Assembly (NCBI RefSeq): GCF_018607995.1
Contig: NZ_JABBAL010000006.1
Coordinates: 1 to 64,000, forward strand
Direction: 5' to 3'
DNA length: 64,000 nucleotides
Source of the DNA: Planktotalea sp.
GTDB taxonomy: Bacteria; Pseudomonadota; Alphaproteobacteria; Rhodobacterales; Rhodobacteraceae
Shown: positions 29,595 to 38,738 of the stretch, piece after piece
Layout: each line of letters begins with the position of its first letter
Position numbering within the stretch: position 1 is the first letter of the stretch
Made by a program: the position numbers and the translations under genes
Notes under the pieces: generated by a model
Database searches by the model: none
The model's input: the letters and a program-made list of their open reading frames with translations, nothing else
What the model was told of the DNA's origin: nothing

Positions 29595-30764
29595 CTATGC
29601 GGCAATGCTGTAGTGTTCAATGAAATCGCGATCCGGCTCGACACCGATACCTACCCCTTGAGGAATGGCGACGCGGCCTGCGTTCGCTTTGACTTGACCT
29701 TGGATATCCAAGGGTTCAGCCAGCAAATTATCGCGAAATTTGTTATCCGTAGTATCGAATTCGAGCATCGGCTCCCACGGATGAAGCCCGCCCGGTAGCG
29801 GCGGCATCGCCGCGAGGAGTTGCAGGTTTGTTGCAACCGCGATCGCGCTGCCCCAGACATGATTAATCACGGGCGTGAAGTGCGCATGGCACAGGGCCAA
29901 CACGCGCAGATATTCAGAGACGCCACCCAGCGCGCAAACTTCGGGTTGCGCGATATCAAGCCCTCGGTTTTCCAAAATGTTGCGCCAACCCCAGCGATTA
30001 AACTCCGCCTCTCCGCCAGAAATATTGACCCGCAAGCCAGCGCGCAATTCGCGGTACCCATCAAGATCCTCTGGCGCGATGGGTTCTTCGAACCAATAGG
30101 CATCCAGTTCTTCCAGGGCGCGGCCAACATAGAACGCATCGGACGTAGTGTAACAGTGGTTCGCATCCACCATGAATTTGAAATCATCGCCAACGCCGCG
30201 CCTTACGGCTTCGCAGAGTTTGACATCAGGTTTGGGACCAAAGCCGACCTTCATTTTTGTCGCCGTAAATCCCATAGCTTTGATTGCTGCGGCCTCGTCC
30301 TCGAACCGCTTCGCCAAATCATCGACAGGTTCATCGCGCAACATCATACCGTAGCCATAACAATGCACGCTCTCGCGATGCGCGCCGCCAATCAGCTTGT
30401 GCAGCGGCAAACCCGCGATCTTGCCCGCAATGTCCCACAGCGCAATGTCCACGCCCGAGAGGGACTGCATCGGCATGCCCTTTTGTCCATGATCTCGCAG
30501 AAGGTTGTAGACCTTGTGCCAAATCACGTCGCGATCAATCGGATCCATCCCCAAGGCCATCGGCTGGATGACCTTTTCAACAATCGCTTTGTTAGCTATC
30601 GCCACATTGCCGGGACCGAAGCACTCGCCCCAACCGGTAATGCCCTCATTCGTTTGCACCTCGACCAGATGGGCCGAACGCTTGTCATAATATTGCTGCG
30701 AATAACCAAGAACCTCGGGCATATCGTAGTGCAATACATGAGAGATGATGCGGGTGATTTTCAT
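29595..30764 (-). CDS. Enolase superfamily protein, D-galactarolactone cycloisomerase-like
   Basis: LSGVDIALWDIAGK, TKMKVGFG, FMVDANHCYT, WFEEPIAPEDL, NHVWGSAIAVATNLQLLAAMPP. Confidence 0.83.
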   Translation of the reverse strand: MKITRIISHVLHYDMPEVLGYSQQYYDKRSAHLVEVQTNEGITGWGECFGPGNVAIANKAIVEKVIQPMALGMDPIDRDVIWHKVYNLLRDHGQKGMPMQSLSGVDIALWDIAGKIAGLPLHKLIGGAHRESVHCYGYGMMLRDEPVDDLAKRFEDEAAAIKAMGFTATKMKVGFGPKPDVKLCEAVRRGVGDDFKFMVDANHCYTTSDAFYVGRALEELDAYWFEEPIAPEDLDGYRELRAGLRVNISGGEAEFNRWGWRNILENRGLDIAQPEVCALGGVSEYLRVLALCHAHFTPVINHVWGSAIAVATNLQLLAAMPPLPGGLHPWEPMLEFDTTDNKFRDNLLAEPLDIQGQVKANAGRVAIPQGVGIGVEPDRDFIEHYSIAA

Positions 30765-30790
30765 CGGATGGAAGGTCCTAAGATAAGAAC

Positions 30791-30818
30791 GGCAAGGCCA
30801 TTAGAGAATAGCCTCGCC
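30791..30818 (-). terminator. Intercistronic hairpin after dctP (attenuator-like)
   Basis: Minus strand GGCGAGGC-TATTCTCTAATG-GCCTTGCC followed by GTTCTTATCTT. Confidence 0.5.
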
Positions 30819-30848
30819 GAAGGTCGTTAAATCAACTTTAGATGTTGA

Positions 30849-31871
30849 TTATTCCATTGCACCAATGCCGCGCAGGAATTCCAAGTGGCTACCCAACAGT
30901 GCTTCTGCTTCTGGAGTTGTCGCAAAGTCTGTCCAAGCGGCTTGAACAGCATCGCGGTATTTCGCGGTCTCTTCTGCAGGCCACTCATACATGTTGACAC
31001 CTTCAGCAGCCAAGGTAACTGAATTTTTGGCGTTCTCAACTTCGTTGATGGACGTGTTCTTCAGTGCCAAGGCTTGCATGCCGACTTTCAAGATCGCTTG
31101 GTGGTGCGCTGGCATTGCGTCCCAAATGTCCTTGTTACACGCAAGGTGGTCAGCAGGCATTGAGTGGAAGCCAGGGTAGTTTGTGTGCTTGGCAATGTCA
31201 TACAGTCCAAGACCGATGTTGTTAGTCAAGTTTGCAGCGTCCGCACCGTCGATGATACCTGTTTCAAGCGCTGTAAAGATTTCGTTGAAATCCATAACGA
31301 TTGGCGATGCACCAAGGTTTTTGAAGATGTTTGTGATCATGCCTGGAGGTGAACGGAACTTCCAGTTTTTGAAATCTTCAACACCACGAATAGGCGCAGT
31401 AGACGCGAGCGATTCAGGACCAGGGATCCACCAGCCAACAAATTCCATGCCATATGGGTTGTACAGATCGTTCAACGCTTTGTAGCCGTCACCGTGTAGC
31501 AACCAAGACATTTGCTGGTAGGGGTTTGCATAACCACCGTTCAAATCGCCCGCAAATTGGAACGCAGGGTTTTTACCGGTTTGATAAGCACCACCCGTCA
31601 TGTCGCAATCAAGAATACCTGTCGCCGCCGCGTCGAATGTTTCAACAGATTTCACAACGGAAGAACTGTAGAACATTTCGATAGCGATTTCACCGTTGGA
31701 CATAGCTGTGACGTCTTCGATGAAGCTCGCCGCCATCTTGCCGGAAAGGGTCTCAGGCGAGAAGTGTGTTTGGATACGCAGCTTTGTTGTCGCATGACCG
31801 TCAGCTACTGCAGATGTCGCAGCCAATGCCGCAACAACAGCGATAGACGCTACTGTTTTCATTAATTTCAT
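30849..31871 (-). CDS. dctP: TRAP transporter substrate-binding protein (DctP-like)
   Basis: Signal peptide, LRIQTHFSPETLSGKMAASFIEDV, KFRSPPGMITNIFKNLGASPIVMDFNEIFTALETGIIDGAD. Confidence 0.92.
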   Translation of the reverse strand: MKLMKTVASIAVVAALAATSAVADGHATTKLRIQTHFSPETLSGKMAASFIEDVTAMSNGEIAIEMFYSSSVVKSVETFDAAATGILDCDMTGGAYQTGKNPAFQFAGDLNGGYANPYQQMSWLLHGDGYKALNDLYNPYGMEFVGWWIPGPESLASTAPIRGVEDFKNWKFRSPPGMITNIFKNLGASPIVMDFNEIFTALETGIIDGADAANLTNNIGLGLYDIAKHTNYPGFHSMPADHLACNKDIWDAMPAHHQAILKVGMQALALKNTSINEVENAKNSVTLAAEGVNMYEWPAEETAKYRDAVQAAWTDFATTPEAEALLGSHLEFLRGIGAME

Positions 31872-32002
31872 TGTGTCCTCCCAGACGTTGAGCGTGTGAT
31901 CGGGGCAGTAAACCGCACCATTTGGATAACGCTAGGGGAACGTTAGGCGAGCAAATCGCATTCAACAAGAAAAAAGTGGAATTTTCGGTAATTTCGAGAT
32001 TA

Positions 32003-32015
32003 TGGTATTATATCA
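32003..32015. promoter_or_regulatory. Putative GntR/FCD operator TGGTATTATATCA
   Basis: Imperfect 13-bp palindrome in the divergent dctP/gntR intergenic region. Confidence 0.45.
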
Positions 32016-32062
32016 AAATTCACCACCGTATTGAGGCGTTAATAGCGCGAAAGACTTCACAC

Positions 32063-32713
32063 ATGACTACCAACATAGATATTTTCGATACCTTGCAAGA
32101 CCGCCTTGTTTCAAACGAATTTGAACATGGAGCTAAACTGCGCGCGGAGGTTTTGCGCAGTGAATTCAGATGTTCGGCAAGCACGTTGCGCGAAGTGCTA
32201 TTTCGGCTTTCCACATTTGGCCTGGTTGATTTCCAAGAACAACGCGGGTTTCGGGTTCCCAAACGCTCACCCGAAAAGCAGATCGAGTTAACTCATTTGC
32301 GTGTCCTTTTAGAATGCGAAGGAACCGTGCTTTCCATTCGCCAAGGCGGTGTTGCATGGGAGTCCCGCCTCGCTGCGGCGCATCACAAATTAAGTCACAT
32401 CGAAAAACGCATACATTCCTCAAATGATCAAAGCGATTTGATTGCCATCTGGTTCAGCGCAGAAAAAGAATTTCATCAGACACTCATTTCGGCCTGCGGG
32501 TCTGAAACCTTGAAGCAGACACACAACCGGATTTACGCTCAGTTTCGACAACAACTGATGAAAGCCGATCGCAAGTTCAACTTTATCTCCGAGAACATTC
32601 GCCATCACGCAGATATCCTCGACGCGGCGCTGGCCGCAGATGAAGCGTTAACGCGCAAGCGCATCCATGATCATCTTGCGCGCCATCTTACAGGAGAAAC
32701 GCTAGAGGCTTAG
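32063..32713 (+). CDS. GntR family regulator (FCD domain)
   Basis: HTH LRAEVLRSEFRCSASTLREVLFRLSTFGLVDFQEQRGFRV and FCD-type C-terminus (HHADILDAALAADEALTRKRIHDHL). Confidence 0.87.
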   Translation: MTTNIDIFDTLQDRLVSNEFEHGAKLRAEVLRSEFRCSASTLREVLFRLSTFGLVDFQEQRGFRVPKRSPEKQIELTHLRVLLECEGTVLSIRQGGVAWESRLAAAHHKLSHIEKRIHSSNDQSDLIAIWFSAEKEFHQTLISACGSETLKQTHNRIYAQFRQQLMKADRKFNFISENIRHHADILDAALAADEALTRKRIHDHLARHLTGETLEA

Positions 32714-33675
32714 CGCTTCAAATCATCTTCAATATATGCGGCAATAATTTCGTCGAAACTCGCTTCTGACGTGAAACCAAGCTTGATCGCACGCTCAGGG
32801 GCAAAATTGCGCGGCCAACCTTTGACCATCCCGATGATCGCCTCATCCGGAACGGGTTTGATCAGATCGACTGCTTCCTGCCCTGCCGCGCGACGCAGCG
32901 CTTCGATTTGTTCTTCTACGGTGCAGCTATATCCCGGCAAATTCAGCGCGCGACGCCCGTCCAGCTTGTCCGTATCCAGCAAGCCCGCATGCGTCAAAAA
33001 CCCTGCCGCAGAACGTGGGCTTGCGTGCCAATGTCGCACAGTGTCTGCCACGGGCAAAATCGCCTCAATCCCATTCAAAGGTTCACGGATGATTCCAGAG
33101 AAGAACGACGACGCCGCTTTATTGGCTTTGCCCGGACGAACGCAGATTGTTGGCAGGCGCAGTGAAACACCATCCATGAACCCTTTGCGCGAAAAGTCAG
33201 TGAGCATCAATTCGCAAGCCGCTTTTTGCGCGCCGTAGCTGGTTTGCGGGGCAGAGAGGAATTCATCATCGATTTTGTCGGGATACGGCCCGCCAAAGAC
33301 CGCAATAGACGAGGTGAACACGACACGTGGGACATAGCTGCCACCAGACACATCATGCTGATCCTTCAAAGCATTGAGCAAATACCACATTGGCATCATG
33401 TTTACATCCCAACCCAGCTCAAATTCTTGCTCTGCTTGTCCCGAAACGATGGAGGCCAGTTGGAAAATATAGTCAGGCTTATTTGCCACGAGTTTCGCAG
33501 CGAGCGTTGGGTCTGCGATGTTGCCTGTGATCGCCTTGAGACCCAAATCGCCAACCGGAAAAGCGCGATCAAACAGAGTGATTTCCGCTGCGCCAAAGGT
33601 GTTCTCTCGGATGATCTTTTGCGCCAATTTTTGGCCGATCATTCCGCCGCCGCCTAGGATGAGGATTTTTTTCAT
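32710..33675 (-). CDS. denD: NAD-dependent epimerase/dehydratase, D-erythronate dehydrogenase-like
   Basis: ILGGGGMIGQKLAQKI, SYGAQKAACELMLTDFSRKGFMDGVSLRLPTICVRPGKANKAASSFFSGIIREPL. Confidence 0.82.
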   Translation of the reverse strand: MKKILILGGGGMIGQKLAQKIIRENTFGAAEITLFDRAFPVGDLGLKAITGNIADPTLAAKLVANKPDYIFQLASIVSGQAEQEFELGWDVNMMPMWYLLNALKDQHDVSGGSYVPRVVFTSSIAVFGGPYPDKIDDEFLSAPQTSYGAQKAACELMLTDFSRKGFMDGVSLRLPTICVRPGKANKAASSFFSGIIREPLNGIEAILPVADTVRHWHASPRSAAGFLTHAGLLDTDKLDGRRALNLPGYSCTVEEQIEALRRAAGQEAVDLIKPVPDEAIIGMVKGWPRNFAPERAIKLGFTSEASFDEIIAAYIEDDLKR

Positions 33676-34559
33676 GTCAGGTCATTCCGCTTCTTGAGTT
33701 CTAAATAGAGGCCCGAGTGATCAAGTTCCGCACCGTCCATATCTTCGCAAAGATAGGCGAACCGATCGCGCACGTCTTGGGTTGCAGGCAAGGTAAGGCC
33801 ATGCGTCGCCGCTTCTGCGAGCGTGTTATCAAGGTCTTTCAGTTGAAACCGCGACAATCCACCGGGTTCAAAATCCCCCTCTGACATCCGTGCACCATGT
33901 TGTTGCAAGATGATGCTATCCGCAAACCCGCCCTTGAGTGCTGCGCGCAAGGCCGCTGGATCCGCGCCACCTTTCTCAGCGAGCAACGTCGCCTCAGCGA
34001 CTGCTGAGATTGTGACCGCAACGATTGTTTGATTGGCCAGTTTGCACAGCTGCCCAGCGCCAGAAGGACCAACGCGAACCGGACGTCCCATCGCCTGCAG
34101 AACAGGCACTACTGCGTCGAACGTCGTTTGATCGCCCCCCGCCATAATCGCAAGGCTGGCTTCCTCAGCGCCCTTTGTGCCTCCCGAAACGGGTGCATCA
34201 AGATGGGCCACTTCAAGCGTGGCAAGATCGCTTGATTGCGCGCGCGCGTGTTCTGGTTTGGCGCTCGACATATCGATCCAGATCATGCCTCTGCTCAGGT
34301 TCGCGCGAAAATTCGCATCCTCCAGCAGTGCTTGGGTCGCGTATCCGTCTGAGAGCATCGTGATGATGATCTCTGCGCCTTCGATTGCCTCAGCCGACGT
34401 CCTCGTCGTTTTCGCACCCTCGTCAACCAATGGAGCTGCACGCTCAGGGCTGCGGTTCCACACCGTCAGATCATGCCCAGCCACCATAAGATTTCGCGAC
34501 ATTGGCAGGCCCATCAGACCTGTGCCCAGGAGTGTAATTTTGCGCTGTTGGCTCTTCAT
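33672..34559 (-). CDS. NAD(P)-dependent oxidoreductase (3-HIBDH/L-threonate dehydrogenase family)
   Basis: ITLLGTGLMGLPMSRNLMVAGHDLTVWNRS, HLDAPVSGGTKGAEEASLAIMAGG. Confidence 0.87.
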   Translation of the reverse strand: MKSQQRKITLLGTGLMGLPMSRNLMVAGHDLTVWNRSPERAAPLVDEGAKTTRTSAEAIEGAEIIITMLSDGYATQALLEDANFRANLSRGMIWIDMSSAKPEHARAQSSDLATLEVAHLDAPVSGGTKGAEEASLAIMAGGDQTTFDAVVPVLQAMGRPVRVGPSGAGQLCKLANQTIVAVTISAVAEATLLAEKGGADPAALRAALKGGFADSIILQQHGARMSEGDFEPGGLSRFQLKDLDNTLAEAATHGLTLPATQDVRDRFAYLCEDMDGAELDHSGLYLELKKRNDLT

Positions 34560-34734
34560 GCGGGACCTTTCCTGTGCCACCCCCAAATCGGGGAATGGTC
34601 AAATCAAAAACTCTGACATACGCTAACGATCAAATGCAAAAGGGCCAGATTGCTTGGCCAAGAAAGATCAATGTCGCGCAAATTAGTCTACCTCTGAAAA
34701 GGCACTTCGCGCTGAGAAGAAAGAAAAATACAAT

Positions 34735-35493
34735 ATGGGACAAAGACTTAAGGGGAAACGCGCGCTGATAACAGCCGCTGCGCAAGGCATCGGTCGTGCA
34801 AGTGCTATTGCTATGGCACGCGAGGGTGCGCAGGTGTTTGCGACGGATGTGAACATGGATGCGCTTGGCACGATTCGGGGCACGAATCTCGAAAATATCG
34901 AGATCTTCGAACTTAACGCGATGGAGTCTGAAAGCGTAAGCGAGGGTGTCGCACGGGCAAATCCCGACATCCTCTTTAACTGTGCAGGCTTCGTTCACAG
35001 CGGATCAATTCTGGATGCCCAAGAAGACGAATTCGAGTTCGCGATAGACCTCAATGTGCGTTCCATGATGCGGACAATCAAAGCCGCCCTGCCCGGAATG
35101 TTAGAGCGGGGCACAGGCTCGATCATCAACATGTCCTCGGCGGCGGGCTCTGTTATCGGCGCGCCCAACCGCTTCATCTATGGCACGAGCAAAGCCGCTG
35201 TTGTCGGCCTGACGAAATCCGTGGCCGCTGACTTTGTCGACAAAGGCGTGCGTTGCAATTGTATTTGCCCCGGAACCGTTGAAAGCCCCAGTTGGCATGA
35301 CCGAGTGACAGCGCTTGGTGAAGAGCTTGGCAGCCGCGACGCGGCACTGGCGCAATTCGTGGCGCGCCAACCGATGGGCCGTGTCGCCACCGCTGAAGAA
35401 ATCGCCGCCCTTGTGGTTTACCTAGCCAGTGACGAAAGCGCCTTCACGACGGGGCATCCGCATGTCATTGATGGCGGCTGGTCAGGTCAGTAA
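34735..35493 (+). CDS. SDR oxidoreductase (2-keto-3-deoxy-L-fuconate dehydrogenase-like)
   Basis: TAAAQGIGRA, YGTSKAAVVGLTKSVAADF; next to FAH-family hydrolase. Confidence 0.83.
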   Translation: MGQRLKGKRALITAAAQGIGRASAIAMAREGAQVFATDVNMDALGTIRGTNLENIEIFELNAMESESVSEGVARANPDILFNCAGFVHSGSILDAQEDEFEFAIDLNVRSMMRTIKAALPGMLERGTGSIINMSSAAGSVIGAPNRFIYGTSKAAVVGLTKSVAADFVDKGVRCNCICPGTVESPSWHDRVTALGEELGSRDAALAQFVARQPMGRVATAEEIAALVVYLASDESAFTTGHPHVIDGGWSGQ

Positions 35494-35530
35494 CCCCCTA
35501 CTTCCAAAAACGTAAACTCTAGGAATTGAT

Positions 35531-36379
35531 ATGAAACTTCTCCGCTACGGCCCTATTGGCGCCGAAAAACCCGGTCTTCTGGATAATGCAGGTCTGCTGC
35601 GTGATCTGTCTGCGCATGTGGATGATATCACTGGTAACACGCTGGATGACGCAACCCTCGCAAAGCTGCGCGCGCTTGATCCAGCAGATTTGCCCGTCGT
35701 TGAGGGTGAGCAACGCATCGGGGCCTGTGTCGGCAATATCGGCAAGTTCTTGTGTATCGGTCTTAACTACTCCGACCATGCAGCTGAGACGGGCGCGGAA
35801 ATCCCAAAGCATCCGATCCTGTTTTTTAAAGCGAACTCCGCTATCGTTGGGCCTTACGATGATGTGGTCATGCCACGTGGATCGGAGCAGACCGATTGGG
35901 AGGTCGAGCTTGGCGTGGTTATCGGCAAAGAAGCAAAATACGTCAGCAAAGAAAACGCGCTTGAGTATGTTGCGGGCTATTGCATCGTAAATGACGTCTC
36001 AGAGCGGCACTATCAGGCGAATTTGACGGGCCAATGGACCAAGGGCAAATCCTGCGACACTTTTGGGCCAACAGGTCCGTGGATGGTGACGCGTGATGAA
36101 GTCGGTGATCCCCAAAACCTCGCTATGAGTTGCGATGTAAATGGCAAGCGCATGCAGACGGGTAACACCAAGACGATGATCTTCACCGTCGCGGAAATCA
36201 TCGAACACCTTAGCCAGCTTTTCACCCTGCATCCGGGTGATGTGATCACGACTGGCACCCCTCCCGGCGTTGGCCTTGGTATCAAACCTGAGCCTATTTT
36301 CCTTAAGAAAGGCGACGTCATGGACCTGACCATCGAAGGTCTCGGACACCAGCGCCAGAAGGTTGATCAAGATGCCTGA
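35531..36379 (+). CDS. Fumarylacetoacetate hydrolase family protein (2,4-diketo-3-deoxy-L-fuconate hydrolase-like)
   Basis: CIGLNYSDHAAETGAEIPKHPILFFK, DWEVELGVVIGK, GDVITTGTPPGVGLG. Confidence 0.88.
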   Translation: MKLLRYGPIGAEKPGLLDNAGLLRDLSAHVDDITGNTLDDATLAKLRALDPADLPVVEGEQRIGACVGNIGKFLCIGLNYSDHAAETGAEIPKHPILFFKANSAIVGPYDDVVMPRGSEQTDWEVELGVVIGKEAKYVSKENALEYVAGYCIVNDVSERHYQANLTGQWTKGKSCDTFGPTGPWMVTRDEVGDPQNLAMSCDVNGKRMQTGNTKTMIFTVAEIIEHLSQLFTLHPGDVITTGTPPGVGLGIKPEPIFLKKGDVMDLTIEGLGHQRQKVDQDA

Positions 36380-37295
36380 TCTATTGCAAATCGGCGGCAT
36401 CACGGATGCGATGCAAGCGCGACTTGAAGTTGCGTTCACGATCCATCAGCTCGACAATTTCGAGCCGGAAAAGATCACCCATGTCATTACCAACGGTCAT
36501 GACGGGGTGAACCCGGACTTGATGACCTCGCTCACCAATCTGAAGGTAATCAGCGGCTATGGCGTGGGCTATGACGCGGTTGATGCAAATGAAGCCGCGC
36601 GGCGCGGTATCTATGTGACGCACACGCCAAACGTGCTCAACGAAGAAGTGGCAACGACTGCACTTTTGCTGATGTTGACCTGCTATCGTGAAGCGCTGCG
36701 AGACGATGCTTATGTGCGCTCTGGCGCGTGGGAAACAAAGGGCAACGCACCTTTAACACGCTCTGCGGAAAATCAAACCGTCGGCATCTTGGGGTTGGGC
36801 CGCATTGGGCAAGCGATTGCCAATAAGCTCGCACCTTGGAACGCGAATATCGTTTATCATTCTCGCAATAAAAAGGACGTGTCCTACACTTATTACGACA
36901 ATCTCACCACTATGGCGCTTGATTGTGATGTGCTGATTTGCATCACACCGGGTGGTCCATCCACCAACAAGATCGTCAACAAAGAGGTGATGGAAGCACT
37001 TGGCCCAACAGGAACGCTGATCAACGTCAGCCGAGGTTCAGTCGTGGATGAAGCAGCGATGATTGAAGCGCTACAAATGGGTACTATGGGTTGGGCTGGC
37101 CTTGATGTGTTCGAGGCGGAACCAAGCGTACCCCAAGCCCTGCGCGATCTGCCCAACACGGTTTTGCTGCCACATGTTGGCAGTGCCACAGTGGAAACCC
37201 GCGCTGCAATGGGCGCATTGACGGTGGATAACTTGCTCCAGCATTTGAAAGACGGCAATGTGATCAGCGCCGTTCCCGAATGCGCGCATTTGTGA
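36363..37295 (+). CDS. D-2-hydroxyacid dehydrogenase
   Basis: TVGILGLGRIGQAIANKL, NVSRGSVVDEAAMIEAL, LPHVGSATVETR. Confidence 0.9.
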   Translation: MIKMPDLLQIGGITDAMQARLEVAFTIHQLDNFEPEKITHVITNGHDGVNPDLMTSLTNLKVISGYGVGYDAVDANEAARRGIYVTHTPNVLNEEVATTALLLMLTCYREALRDDAYVRSGAWETKGNAPLTRSAENQTVGILGLGRIGQAIANKLAPWNANIVYHSRNKKDVSYTYYDNLTTMALDCDVLICITPGGPSTNKIVNKEVMEALGPTGTLINVSRGSVVDEAAMIEALQMGTMGWAGLDVFEAEPSVPQALRDLPNTVLLPHVGSATVETRAAMGALTVDNLLQHLKDGNVISAVPECAHL

Positions 37296-37314
37296 TCAAA
37301 ACTGGCGATGATGA

Positions 37315-37905
37315 ATGATTGAGTTCATCATCGCCGTCGTCTTTCTTCTTATCACCCCCGGCCCCGGCGTTTTGACCACGGCGGGCATTGGGGCTGCATA
37401 CGGTTATCGCGCGGGACTTGGCTTTGTGGGCGGGCTCATGCTTGGTGGATTCATCAACATGATGATCGTTATCTCCGGCCTCGCCGCACTGATTCTAGCG
37501 ATACCATCGCTACGTCTCGTCTTGCTTATCGGCTCTGTCGCTTATCTGCTCTACCTTGCATGGCGTATCGCAAGCGCTGGGGCGAAAGTCGGGTTTGCCC
37601 CAGCAGATACCCCGCTTGGGCTCAAGAACGGTTTGATGCTGCAATTCATCAACCCAAAGGCCTACGTCGTTAGTACAACACTGTTTTCGGGATTTATTTT
37701 CCTACCAGAAAGCCCCGTTTTGGAAGTCGTTCTAAAGCTTATCGTGTTCAATCTGATCTGGCTGCCTATTCATCTGGTATGGCTCGGGTTTGGCGCGAAA
37801 ATCGGTAGCCTCAACCTGCCCCAGAGCCGCCAGCGCGCGATCAATATCGGTATGGCGCTGGCCTTGGTTGCGGTTGTGGGTATCGCCCTTTGGACTTCCC
37901 TCTAG
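37315..37905 (+). CDS. LysE family translocator
   Basis: FLLITPGPGVLTTAGIGAAYGYRAGLGFVGGL, GLKNGLMLQFINPKAYV. Confidence 0.87.
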   Translation: MIEFIIAVVFLLITPGPGVLTTAGIGAAYGYRAGLGFVGGLMLGGFINMMIVISGLAALILAIPSLRLVLLIGSVAYLLYLAWRIASAGAKVGFAPADTPLGLKNGLMLQFINPKAYVVSTTLFSGFIFLPESPVLEVVLKLIVFNLIWLPIHLVWLGFGAKIGSLNLPQSRQRAINIGMALALVAVVGIALWTSL

Positions 37906-38669
37906 AGCGAGGCGGTGATTCCGCCATCCACATAAAGCGTGTGCCCGTTGACGAAACTCGCCCCCTTTGAGGATAGGAAAATCGCGGCCCCAACCAACTC
38001 TTCAACATTGCCCCACCGCCCTGCAGGTGTGCGTTTGGCCAGCCAAGCGCTGAACTCATCATCCGCCACAAGCGCCGCGTTAAGAGGCGTATCAAAATAC
38101 CCCGGCGCGATAGCGTTGCAATTTAGACCGTGCTGCGCCCAATCCGTCGCCATGCCTTTCGTGAGGTTGGCAACTGCGCCTTTGGTTGCGGTGTAGGGTG
38201 CGATTCCTGGCCGTGCAAGCGCAGTCTGCACCGAGGCGATGTTGATAATTTTGCCGGTGCCACGCGCGATCATGTGACGTGCTACAGCTTGGCCCACGTG
38301 AAAGACGCTCGCCACATTGGTTTGTAAAAGGCGCTCGAACGCATCGGCTGGGAAATTTTCCAGCTCTGTGCGGTGTTGCATACCTGCGTTATTGATCAAG
38401 ATATCAATCGGGCCATTGGCGGCCTCGAACCCGTCAACAGCACTGCGCACGCCCTCATGATCCGTTGCATCAAACGCAAGCTGATGCACAGTTGCGCCTT
38501 CTTCTGCCAGCGCCTTTGCAGCACTCGCGAGTTTGTCTTCATCGCGGCCATTTAGCACAATTTCAGCACCCACACCCGCCAGTCCACGTGCCAGCGCAAA
38601 GCCAATCCCTTGGCTAGAGCCCGTAATCAGCGCGCGCTGGCCTGTAAGGTCAAACATTTGAAGCGACAT
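37902..38669 (-). CDS. SDR oxidoreductase (gluconate 5-dehydrogenase-like)
   Basis: GSSQGIGFALARGLAGVG, YTATKGAVANLTKGMATDWA; start at MSLQMFDLTGQRAL. Confidence 0.83.
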   Translation of the reverse strand: MSLQMFDLTGQRALITGSSQGIGFALARGLAGVGAEIVLNGRDEDKLASAAKALAEEGATVHQLAFDATDHEGVRSAVDGFEAANGPIDILINNAGMQHRTELENFPADAFERLLQTNVASVFHVGQAVARHMIARGTGKIINIASVQTALARPGIAPYTATKGAVANLTKGMATDWAQHGLNCNAIAPGYFDTPLNAALVADDEFSAWLAKRTPAGRWGNVEELVGAAIFLSSKGASFVNGHTLYVDGGITASL

Positions 38670-38738
38670 AGAAAATTTCCTTTGATCATTTGCGTCAAGT
38701 AAACGTAACTTGGCACGACTTGTACAGGGAAACCAAAC

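Noticed and set aside
29820-30830. 336-codon plus-strand ORF opposite the enolase superfamily gene
   Set aside because: Sense strand encodes a clear enolase with catalytic motifs; the antisense frame has no recognisable domain and spans the gene boundary.
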